A stretch of DNA of 9,001 nt from Vulcanimicrobiota bacterium (GTDB lineage Bacteria; Vulcanimicrobiota; Vulcanimicrobiia; Vulcanimicrobiales; Vulcanimicrobiaceae), in NCBI GenBank assembly GCA_030038335.1, contig JASHPC010000157.1, positions 1 to 9,001 of the forward strand. Reading direction: 5' to 3'. The notes below the pieces were generated by a model. It worked only from the letters and a program-made list of their open reading frames with translations, was not told the DNA's origin and did not search any database. The translations under genes were made by a program, and so were the position numbers. This document shows positions 1-6,447 of the stretch, piece by piece (the stretch's first letter is position 1; each line of letters begins with the position of its first letter).

Positions 1-709
1 CGCGAGTCGCGGGGGAGAGCGCGATGCGCGGGCTTCGTCCGTGCGACGCACGCTCCGTGCCGCGATCTTCGCGAATCGGCAACGTGCTCGCAAAGAGCAA
101 CGCGGCGAGCGCGGCGGTGATCAAGAAGAGAATGCGATACGCGGTCACGTGGGTGCCGAGATGTTCGCTCACGACGAGCTGCGGTAGGCCCGTGAGCACG
201 AGCCCCAGTGCACCGCCGATCGCGCCGGCGAGAGAGAAAAGCGCGAAGATGCGCGTCCGCATTTCGTGCGGCGAGTTTTCCGCAATGAGGGCCTGCTCCG
301 ATGAATAAAACGGGCCGAACGCTCCGCCCGACGCCGGACCACCTCCGCGCCCGATCGTGCCGAGCGCGCCGGCAATGCCGAGTGCCCAAAACGGAGCATC
401 CGCGTAGAAGACGAGCGCCGCGAAAAACGAAAGCGCGGCAAACGCGAGCAGCACTTTTTTGCGTCCGTAGCGATCGCCGGCGAATCCCGCAAGGGTTCCG
501 AGGAGAGCGGTGCCGAGCGCCCACGCCGTAACGAGCACGCCGACTTGCGCCGGCGTCGCACCGCGCGCGAGAAGATAGAGCGGGACGATGACGATGAGAT
601 AACTCTGCCCGAAGCTGCGCAGCGAGCGTCCCAGAGTAAGAAATACCAGCGATCGGTTCGCACGAACGTGCTTTAGCGCGTACTGCAGATCTTCGGTGAC
701 GGCGCTCAC
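1..709 (-). CDS. MFS transporter, N-terminal part (C-terminus beyond window)
   Basis: This frame stays open to the left edge, giving 236 codons of a membrane protein; the C-terminal part lies outside the window. The product alternates hydrophobic helices with short charged loops. It carries the major facilitator motif A in the loop after TM2 at about residues 75-88 (GFAGDRYGRKKVLL), with the conserved G, D, R, G and R present. Five to six helices are visible, i.e. roughly the first half of a 12-helix transporter, ending in a polar stretch that looks like the central cytoplasmic loop. I chose the GTG at 709 because GAGAAG lies 8 nt upstream; the frame stays open further upstream, so the start is not certain. 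The substrate cannot be told; drug or metabolite efflux is common for this type. It diverges from the broken DUF998 gene, with only 21 nt between the two starts. Confidence 0.85.
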   Translation of the reverse strand, partial: MSAVTEDLQYALKHVRANRSLVFLTLGRSLRSFGQSYLIVIVPLYLLARGATPAQVGVLVTAWALGTALLGTLAGFAGDRYGRKKVLLAFAALSFFAALVFYADAPFWALGIAGALGTIGRGGGPASGGAFGPFYSSEQALIAENSPHEMRTRIFALFSLAGAIGGALGLVLTGLPQLVVSEHLGTHVTAYRILFLITAALAALLFASTLPIREDRGTERASHGRSPRIALSPATR

Positions 710-730
710 GAAGGCATCTTCTCGCAAAAC

Positions 731-1022
731 GTGCAACTTGCCGTCTTCGTGAGGCTTCTCGTGCTCGGCGCCGTTACCGGGCCGCTTCTCTTCACGTTGA
801 CGTGGAGCGTCCTCGGCGCGGTTCGCCCCGGCTATTCACCCATCGTCGAACCGATCAACGCGCTCGGAATCGGACCGTACGGACGTGTCATGAACGCGGC
901 GCTCGCGGTCGAAGGGCTTCTCTGCATCGCCGGCGTCATCGCAATATTTCACAGTCGGATGGCGCACCTATCGCTGGTTGGGCGCTGTCCGCGGAACCAA
1001 AGGGGCCTCACTCGAAGTCTAA
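731..1022 (+). pseudogene. DUF998-family membrane protein, broken remnant
   Basis: From a GTG at 731 the frame encodes about 74 residues that read like the N-terminus of DUF998 (PF06197) proteins. There is a first hydrophobic helix, then a loop with PGYSPIVEPINALG, then GPYGRVMNAALAVEGLLCIAGVIAIF as the start of the next helix (19 residues after GPYGRVM). After about position 949 this frame turns into basic, non-membrane sequence typical of an out-of-frame read. Another frame, from 948 to a TAA at 1020-1022, reads FTVGWRTYRWLGAVRG and resembles the end of the last helix plus the tail of such proteins. Family members are usually about 200 residues, while both pieces together make about 98. I infer an internal deletion that also shifted the frame. 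GTGs at 746 and 761 are alternative starts, and no clear Shine-Dalgarno precedes any of them. The N-terminal family call is fairly safe; the C-terminal match is tentative. Confidence 0.6.
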
Positions 1023-1028
1023 CGTGTC

Positions 1029-1304
1029 ATGAAGATCGGGACTCTAGAGATGAAGATCGCGCGCGTGGAAGGCTTTCAAGTGCGCGTTCGAATCGATGGG
1101 CGAGACGTGCGCTCGGATCGGGAGGGAATGCCGACCTGGCCATACGAGAAGGCGGCGCGCGACGGCTGGTCCGTCGCCCGCTGGAAGCAAGAACGCTTCG
1201 TCAGCCTCTACCCCGGATTCGGCGTCGAAGTGCTCGACGGTGACGGCAACGTCATCGAGTTCGGTCAGACGCTTCTCGAAACAGTGCGCGAAAGCTACGA
1301 TTGA
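1029..1304 (+). CDS. Small hypothetical protein
   Basis: This is a 91-residue protein that I do not recognise. It is mixed charged and aromatic, with no signal peptide or membrane segment, so it is probably cytoplasmic. Visible blocks are RVRIDGRDVRSDREG near residues 19-33, WPYEKAARDGWSVARWKQERF in the middle, and YPGFGVEVLDGDGNV before a short helical tail ending RESYD. The composition and codon use look like a real gene, unlike the overlapping frames. Two starts are possible: ATG 1029 and ATG 1050, the latter giving 84 residues. The first seven codons (MKIGTLE) resemble the next seven (MKIARVE), so the start may have been duplicated. Neither ATG has a strong Shine-Dalgarno. It begins 6 nt after the stop of the DUF998 remnant and converges on the lipoprotein gene with a 15-nt gap. 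Confidence 0.65.
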   Translation: MKIGTLEMKIARVEGFQVRVRIDGRDVRSDREGMPTWPYEKAARDGWSVARWKQERFVSLYPGFGVEVLDGDGNVIEFGQTLLETVRESYD

Positions 1305-1319
1305 TCCGTCGCGAGCTCG

Positions 1320-2156
1320 TTACTCCGTAAAGGTCGTAAAGCTCGACGCGGTGATGTCGGCGGTCCCGCCGCTTCCCGCGATCACCGGCTTGTAGGCGGT
1401 GCTGTTCGGAGGCGCCGATTCGATCAGCGGAAAGTCAGCACCGATGCAAAAGACGTAGTACGTCGTTCCGGAGGTCAACGTACCATCGGGAACATTGACC
1501 GTCGTCGCGGGAGATTTCAACTCGACGTCGGCAACGTACGCGCCATTCGAAGCCTGGATGAAGATCAGCGACTCGGTGACGCCCGAGGGATTCGTCATGG
1601 TAAATGTCCCGCCGCCCTTTCCGTCGGTAACCCACGTCGGAAGCGGCTCGTCCGGCAGGACCGTAGCCGGATTGGGGAGCGTCGCGGTCGCGCTGAAGTT
1701 CAACGAGCGCCCCGCAGTCTTCACCGTCGTGGAAACGGTGTACGTTCCCGGGGTCGGAGCGGCGTACGTGATGATGTATCCGGTACTGTAGCCGCCGTAG
1801 CTATTCTGCGGACTGAACGCAGGGGGCTCACCCAACGTGTAGTTCGTGCCGAGATACTGTCCGTACGCGTACAGATTGCCGAGGTTCGCGTCGAGCCCGC
1901 CGGGACCGGTGAGGTACGCCGTGCCGGGATTCGGAAACGCCGACGTTCCCGTTGGATTTCTGAAACTCGTTATGGCGTTGAGATAGACGCCGGAGGTCCC
2001 GAGCAAGCCGTACGCATTGTTCAAAGTTCCGACGGCCAGCTCGAGCGTGGCGTTGAGGTTCGGCGTGATTGGCGCGATGGACGTCTGCGTCGTGAACGCA
2101 GAGCACGCCGATAGCAAGAGTACGCTGACCAAGGCAAGATATCGTGTCACGTGCAT
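1320..2156 (-). CDS. Putative outer-envelope lipoprotein encoded with the TonB receptor
   Basis: The product is a 278-residue lipoprotein of no family I recognise. Residues 1-17 form a short lipoprotein signal (RYLALVSVLLLSAC) with lipobox L15-S16-A17-C18, so Cys18 should be acylated and the protein membrane-anchored. The rest is rich in Thr, Ser, Gly, Asn and Pro. It has a segment around 35-130 with many Tyr and Gly, then two stretches that look like beta-sandwich or fibronectin-like strands (about 131-165 and 180-278, with alternating patterns such as GTYTVSTTVKT and TTYYVFCIG). There are no catalytic motifs. The ATG at 2156 is chosen because the lipoprotein signal begins there and AGGTGG lies 4 nt upstream; longer reads in this frame would run into the receptor gene. 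It starts 8 nt after the receptor stop codon, so it is very likely co-translated with the receptor and may act with it at the outer membrane (inference). Confidence 0.85.
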   Translation of the reverse strand: MHVTRYLALVSVLLLSACSAFTTQTSIAPITPNLNATLELAVGTLNNAYGLLGTSGVYLNAITSFRNPTGTSAFPNPGTAYLTGPGGLDANLGNLYAYGQYLGTNYTLGEPPAFSPQNSYGGYSTGYIITYAAPTPGTYTVSTTVKTAGRSLNFSATATLPNPATVLPDEPLPTWVTDGKGGGTFTMTNPSGVTESLIFIQASNGAYVADVELKSPATTVNVPDGTLTSGTTYYVFCIGADFPLIESAPPNSTAYKPVIAGSGGTADITASSFTTFTE

Positions 2157-2160
2157 GTCG

Positions 2161-2166
2161 CCACCT
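2161..2166 (-). promoter_or_regulatory. Ribosome binding site of the lipoprotein gene, overlapping the receptor stop
   Basis: AGGTGG on the minus strand lies 4 nt upstream of the ATG at 2156. It shares two bases with the TAG stop codon (2165-2167) of the receptor gene. This layout suggests translational coupling and supports the 2156 start. Confidence 0.7.
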
Positions 2167-5100
2167 AGACCTTGGAAGTAAAGAAGAAAAGAATCTGGCG
2201 CTCCGGTCCGATTGGTTCGGAGACGTATGGATTCGGACTCAGATTGTACTGATATGGCTCGTAGAGCGCGTTGTAGTTGACGCCCGACGTGGGAGCGGCG
2301 GCACCGAAGCCGTTGTTGACGTACCACCGATTCTCAGACGGCACGGGTTGCGAGAAGTTACCCAAGAGATTCGCAAGGCGCACGCCGATCTGGAACTGCT
2401 TGTTCGGCCCAAAATCCTTTGCAAACGTAAGGTTGACGTACGCTTCGGGTGAGGCCTGGAGGGAGCCCGGATCGGGGCCCTCGGGCGTTCCCATGGAGCC
2501 GATGATATTTGGATCCTCGAACGTTCCCGGATTGCTCGGATCGACGGTGTAGTATCCATAGACGCCGTTGATGTAGTTCGTATTCGGAACCTGAACGGCT
2601 TTGATGATCGTGCCGGGACCCCCGAGCGGAGCCTGCTGCCCGTTGGGATAGAAGTTTTCGTAGATAAACGTCTTCGTTCCGACGCCGTACCAGTAACCGC
2701 TCTCGAACGGAATGTCCAGCCATGCGTGAAAGCCGCTCGGAGTATTGTAATCCAAGCCGAGCGACGCAGTGATCGGTGCGGCGTAGGCAACGTGGTAGAA
2801 GTGCCCGAGGCTAATCGACGCAAAGCTCACTTCGGGAAAGTAGTCACTGTCGTAGTTGGCCATCGTGTTGTCGTACGTAAGGTTGAACCAGCCGCTCAGC
2901 CCGTACGTGGCCGTCTTCTGGATCGCGAGCTCGACGCCAGTGCTTTGAATGATGCCGAGATTCGACCACGTGTATGGACCGTACAGCGGATAGCCGTCCG
3001 CGAGCGTCTGAATGATCGCCTGCGATCCGACGACGTAGTTCGTGCCCTTGCGGAAGTAAGGCGTGATCTTGCTCTGCCAGCCGTGCCCGTAGTCGTGCTC
3101 CCACGAGAACTCGTAGTCGCTCACGTACTGCGGCTCGGTTGGCTCGTATTGCGAGTTGAAGTACGTGTTGAAATCGTACATGCTCTGCTGGTACAAGTTG
3201 GAAACCTGGTTCGTCACGCCGTATCCTGGCAGCGGCGCAAAGCAGCCGTTTGCGATGTTGCAGTTCTGCAACGCCGGGTTCAGGAGGAGTTTCGTCTCCA
3301 CTTGAAGCTCCGGCGCGAAGTCGACGTATCGCCCCCATCCGAATCGCAGCACGTCGTCACGACCCATCGTGTAGTCGGCAAACATTCGCGGGCTGACGTC
3401 CGCCGGATCGGTGACGTCCTTTCCAATCACCGGTCCCGCGGTTTGAATGTACTGGCCGGTTCCACCATTGTAGTTCAGAAGGTCGCCCTGCTGCGAGGCA
3501 TCGGCAGGGATGTTGATCTTTTGATTGTCCCAGCGCAATCCCCAGTCGACGTACCAGCGCGCACTGGGCTGCCAGAGGTCGCGTATGTAGGCGTAGTTAC
3601 GGTGCATCATGTCGTTGCGAGCGTACTCGACGCGGGGAAACGTCGTCAGCGGTGTGCCGTTGGTTCCGGGGCAGCCAAACTCGGGCGTCGTCGCGATCAA
3701 CTGCACGTAGCACCAGTCGTTGAAGTACGTGAAGGCCGCCAAGCTGTTCTGCTGCGCGTTGTATCCCGGAAGCTCGTCGATCGACGCAATTCCCGCCGTT
3801 AGGTTGTGCTGCGGGCTCAACTGCGAGCTGTACGTCGCGAGGAGGCCGTAGTTCGTGCTCGCGTTATGCAGGTAGTAGTCGTCGAATGCACCTCCGCCCC
3901 AGGGAACGTCGTAGTTGTCGTACTCAAACGCTTTTGAGACGGAGAACGAGAAGTAGCTCGACGACGAAAATTGATGGTGCCATTCGAGCTTCTGCACAGC
4001 GTGTTGGTTATTCTCGTTGTCCGGGTAATCGGTCGAACTATTGTAGTTCGTCTGGCCCGGAAAGGTAGGCAGCGTGTCCGCAACGAGCTCTCCGCAGTTC
4101 TCGGTTGCGATGCCGCCCGCCGGATGACACGTACCCGACGCGAGCGAAGCCCAGACGAGCATGTTGTTCGTAGCGTACGGCGTGATGCCGGGATTGACGA
4201 GCCAGTTGTAGTCGTACACGTTGTAGCCCGTCTCGCCGAAGTACTGTAGTTGGTCGCGATTGTTCGGACCCCACCGGTAGAAAAGGTTGAGCACGGTTTC
4301 GTTCACTTGCACGTTGCTCGTTGCGCCGACCGCAAGCGGCTCGAACTGACCGCTTCCGACGACGTTTGCGTCACGGACGCCGTGATAGGCGACGTACCAC
4401 GTGAAGTGATCGTCCGGTGTTCCGCCGCCGGCTTCCGCAGCGAAGCCATCGTAGTAGTATCCTAGGTCTTTGAAAAGCGCGACGTCGGCGAAACCGGGAT
4501 AGCTCCCTTGCCTAACGACCTCGTTGATGATGCCTTCGTTCGAGTTGCCGGTGGCAACGTCGAACGATCCCGTCGAAACGACGAGCTGCTGAACGCCTGC
4601 GAGGGCGCCATTGTTCATGAACAACCCGAGGACGGGGTCCTTGATGTCGACGCCTTCCATCTCGTAACCGAGATCGTTGAGCGCGCCGCCGCGAATCGCC
4701 GGTGCACCGCCCGAGGTCGGCGTAAATCCGGGCAGTGCGTTGAGCACCTCAGACTGCTCGATCGTCATCGGCGTGCCCGTTATGTTCTCCAGCGTCTGCT
4801 GCGTGACGATCGTCTCGTCGGCCGTTTGATTCGGCTGTACGAGGGAGGTGGCGGAACGGGATACCGCGTGAGCGATCGTTCGGAGCGCGTTCGCGAGCGT
4901 CGCGCTTACCGTCGTCTTCTCTCCTTGGATGACGGCAACGTTCGTTACGTCGGCCTCTTGGTACCCGTCCTTGGTGAACGCGATGCTGTACGTGCCTGCC
5001 GGTATGCCGACGAAGGCGTAGAAACCAACGGAATCGGTGGACGTCTTCGAAGAAAACGACGGCGCCGTAATGGTCACGGTGACGTTTGCGATCGCGTGTC

Positions 5101-5218
5101 CGTTTGCGTCGCGTGCGTAGCCGTTTACGTCGCCCGTCGTCGCGGCACGTGCGATTCCCGTGAAGAGCAGCGCGCATGCGAGCGCTGCGAAGATCGTGCG
5201 GCGCAAGGGGTTCTCCAT
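2165..5218 (-). CDS. TonB-dependent receptor with N-terminal carboxypeptidase-regulatory-like domain
   Basis: This 1017-residue outer-membrane receptor should import a ligand using TonB energy. Residues 1-25 are a Sec signal peptide ending ARA. Residues about 27-108 form a carboxypeptidase-regulatory-like beta-sandwich (GYARDANGHAIANVTVTI, then GFYAFVGIPAGTYSIAFTKDGY). Residues about 133-240 are the plug, with IRGG at 175-178 and YEMEGVDI at 185-192. The rest is an aromatic, Tyr/Asn/Gly-rich beta-barrel ending in a short terminal strand (QILFFFTSKV) that lacks the usual final Phe. No clear TonB box is visible. The mature protein has only six Cys, in three close pairs (364/375, 503/516, 653/659), probably disulfides in outside loops. 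The start is ATG 5218 rather than the in-frame GTG at 5227, because that GTG sits inside the GGAGG ribosome binding site. The architecture matches the large Oar-like or carboxypeptidase-regulatory-like receptors of soil bacteria. The ligand is unknown; the neighbours suggest peptides. Confidence 0.92.
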   Translation of the reverse strand: MENPLRRTIFAALACALLFTGIARAATTGDVNGYARDANGHAIANVTVTITAPSFSSKTSTDSVGFYAFVGIPAGTYSIAFTKDGYQEADVTNVAVIQGEKTTVSATLANALRTIAHAVSRSATSLVQPNQTADETIVTQQTLENITGTPMTIEQSEVLNALPGFTPTSGGAPAIRGGALNDLGYEMEGVDIKDPVLGLFMNNGALAGVQQLVVSTGSFDVATGNSNEGIINEVVRQGSYPGFADVALFKDLGYYYDGFAAEAGGGTPDDHFTWYVAYHGVRDANVVGSGQFEPLAVGATSNVQVNETVLNLFYRWGPNNRDQLQYFGETGYNVYDYNWLVNPGITPYATNNMLVWASLASGTCHPAGGIATENCGELVADTLPTFPGQTNYNSSTDYPDNENNQHAVQKLEWHHQFSSSSYFSFSVSKAFEYDNYDVPWGGGAFDDYYLHNASTNYGLLATYSSQLSPQHNLTAGIASIDELPGYNAQQNSLAAFTYFNDWCYVQLIATTPEFGCPGTNGTPLTTFPRVEYARNDMMHRNYAYIRDLWQPSARWYVDWGLRWDNQKINIPADASQQGDLLNYNGGTGQYIQTAGPVIGKDVTDPADVSPRMFADYTMGRDDVLRFGWGRYVDFAPELQVETKLLLNPALQNCNIANGCFAPLPGYGVTNQVSNLYQQSMYDFNTYFNSQYEPTEPQYVSDYEFSWEHDYGHGWQSKITPYFRKGTNYVVGSQAIIQTLADGYPLYGPYTWSNLGIIQSTGVELAIQKTATYGLSGWFNLTYDNTMANYDSDYFPEVSFASISLGHFYHVAYAAPITASLGLDYNTPSGFHAWLDIPFESGYWYGVGTKTFIYENFYPNGQQAPLGGPGTIIKAVQVPNTNYINGVYGYYTVDPSNPGTFEDPNIIGSMGTPEGPDPGSLQASPEAYVNLTFAKDFGPNKQFQIGVRLANLLGNFSQPVPSENRWYVNNGFGAAAPTSGVNYNALYEPYQYNLSPNPYVSEPIGPERQILFFFTSKV

Positions 5219-5226
5219 CGCTTTCA

Positions 5227-5231
5227 CCTCC
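5227..5231 (-). promoter_or_regulatory. Ribosome binding site deciding the receptor start
   Basis: GGAGG on the minus strand lies 8 nt upstream of ATG 5218, at ideal spacing. The in-frame GTG at 5227-5225 uses the last G of this element, so it cannot be the main start. Confidence 0.8.
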
Positions 5232-5302
5232 GAAACCGGTGTTGGGCGATTAGTATCCGCGCGCCGGGCTTCCTCGAAGAAAAGTCCCGTCTTTGTCCCA
5301 GG

Positions 5303-6427
5303 TCAGATGCCGCGGTCGAAACGCGCGTCGAGCGATTTGCGGAAGTAGGTGTTGAACGGATCGTCGTCGGGTCTACGATTGAAGCTGAATGCGTAATCGA
5401 TTCCGTCGCGACGGTTGTAAATGACGGCTTCCGTTCCGGGCATGGCACCGGCTCGCGCGGAGCCCGGCGCGCGTCCTCCGGTACCCCACGCGGCGTAGTG
5501 ACCGATCAACGCGATGAGCGAGGGCGCGGACGTCGCGAGGTCGCTGCACGCGTCGAACGTTTCCCAGTACGTCGCGCCGCCGTAGGGAAGCGGCAGCATC
5601 GTCTTCGATCGCGGATCGAGAACGGAGAGGCCGGTGTCGTCGTCATCGTATGCAACCTCGTTCGGCCGCCGTCCGCTGATGGCGGTCGCCGACAGGACGG
5701 TATCGTCGATTCCGAGCGGATCGAGCACTGCGGACTTGAGGTACTCGTAATATGGGCGCTTCGACGCCTTCTCGATGACGCGCCCGAGCAGATAGTATCC
5801 GATGTTCGAGTAGGCATACACTTTGCCGGGATCGGATTGCAGAGGCACACCGTACACGTATCGGGTGAACTGCTCTTGCGTCAACGGCCCCGACGCGTCG
5901 ATGTCGTTCTCGATCTGACGGTATTGGAACTCCGGATCATTGTCTCCCGACGGCGCTAGGCCAGCCGTGTGCGCGACGGTCTGGCCGATCGTAACCTTTG
6001 GAAGCCGCGCATCCGGATGTTGTGACGGAAGCAACGGCTGGTCGACGCTAATGTAGTCGAAGAGCGGGGTTTCCAGCGTAAAGGCGTTTTTCGCCAGCAG
6101 CGTCGTGAGGCACGCCGACGTGAACGCCTTACTCAGGCTCGCGACACGGAAGATGCTCGTGCTGAGCGTTCTCATGTACGACGGGTCGACCGAGTTCGTG
6201 TACCCGTGCGCGAAGAGCACGCTTCCTCCGCGACCGAACGCAAACTGTCCAGCCTTGATATTATTGTTGACCATGTTCTGCACGACGAGATTGTCGAAGT
6301 CTGCATACTTCGGATCCAGTTCGCCGCTGACGACGACTTGCGCCGCGCCCACCCTGCGCACCGGCAGCAGCGTTGCGGCCGCAAGCGAGGCCGTGCTCGC
6401 AACGAACGTCTTCCTACTCACCTGCAT
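5303..6427 (-). CDS. Exported serine hydrolase, beta-lactamase / peptidase S12 fold
   Basis: This 374-residue protein belongs to the beta-lactamase-like serine hydrolases (PF00144), which include DD-carboxypeptidases, D-aminopeptidases, class C beta-lactamases and esterases. The catalytic SxxK is S97-L98-S99-K100 (RVASLSKAF). The second motif YxN is Y206-S207-N208 in VYAYSNIGYYLLGRVIEK, and the family block HTAGL is at 153-157. The third motif, normally KTG or H-T/S-G, appears as R326-A327-G328 before AMPGTEAVIYNRR, so a basic residue is kept but is Arg. The N-terminus (VSRKTFVASTASLAAATLLP) is an export signal that looks like a Tat signal with RK in place of RR. AAGGAG lies 5 nt before the ATG at 6427, which fixes the start. 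It begins 20 nt after the binding-protein stop and precedes the receptor by 84 nt. It probably acts in the periplasm; D-peptide or cell-wall peptide cleavage is inferred from context, and esterase activity is equally possible. Confidence 0.9.
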   Translation of the reverse strand: MQVSRKTFVASTASLAAATLLPVRRVGAAQVVVSGELDPKYADFDNLVVQNMVNNNIKAGQFAFGRGGSVLFAHGYTNSVDPSYMRTLSTSIFRVASLSKAFTSACLTTLLAKNAFTLETPLFDYISVDQPLLPSQHPDARLPKVTIGQTVAHTAGLAPSGDNDPEFQYRQIENDIDASGPLTQEQFTRYVYGVPLQSDPGKVYAYSNIGYYLLGRVIEKASKRPYYEYLKSAVLDPLGIDDTVLSATAISGRRPNEVAYDDDDTGLSVLDPRSKTMLPLPYGGATYWETFDACSDLATSAPSLIALIGHYAAWGTGGRAPGSARAGAMPGTEAVIYNRRDGIDYAFSFNRRPDDDPFNTYFRKSLDARFDRGI

Positions 6428-6447
6428 CTCGTCTCCTTCATTTATTA

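Noticed and set aside
169..663. A 164-codon minus-strand frame over the MFS gene
   Set aside because: It is Ser/Arg-rich and lies in the wrong frame. The neighbouring frame encodes membrane helices and motif A of an MFS protein.
1312..1319. Palindrome CGAGCTCG in the gap between two convergent genes
   Set aside because: Eight bases without a loop or T-run do not make a terminator, and such palindromes are common in GC-rich DNA.
2157..2327. A longer start for the lipoprotein gene at 2327
   Set aside because: It would add 57 basic residues before a clear lipoprotein signal and overlap the receptor gene; ATG 2156 has its own ribosome binding site.
2726..3802. A 358-codon open frame on the plus strand inside the receptor gene
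   Set aside because: It is very rich in Arg and Val, has no family resemblance, and is fully antisense to barrel-coding sequence.
5235..5260. Internal promoter for the receptor gene (GATACT as a -10)
   Set aside because: No -35-like sequence lies at suitable spacing, so the 84-nt gap may simply be an operon spacer.
5266..5288. Possible hairpin (GGGCTT with AAGTCCC) between the hydrolase and receptor genes
   Set aside because: The stem is short, has a bulge, and no T-run follows, so it is not a convincing terminator; an RNA-processing role cannot be shown.
4508..5959. A 483-codon open frame on the plus strand, antisense to the receptor and hydrolase genes
   Set aside because: It spans two well-supported genes on the other strand. 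Its product is Arg/Val-rich with no recognisable domain, typical of a shadow frame in GC-rich DNA.
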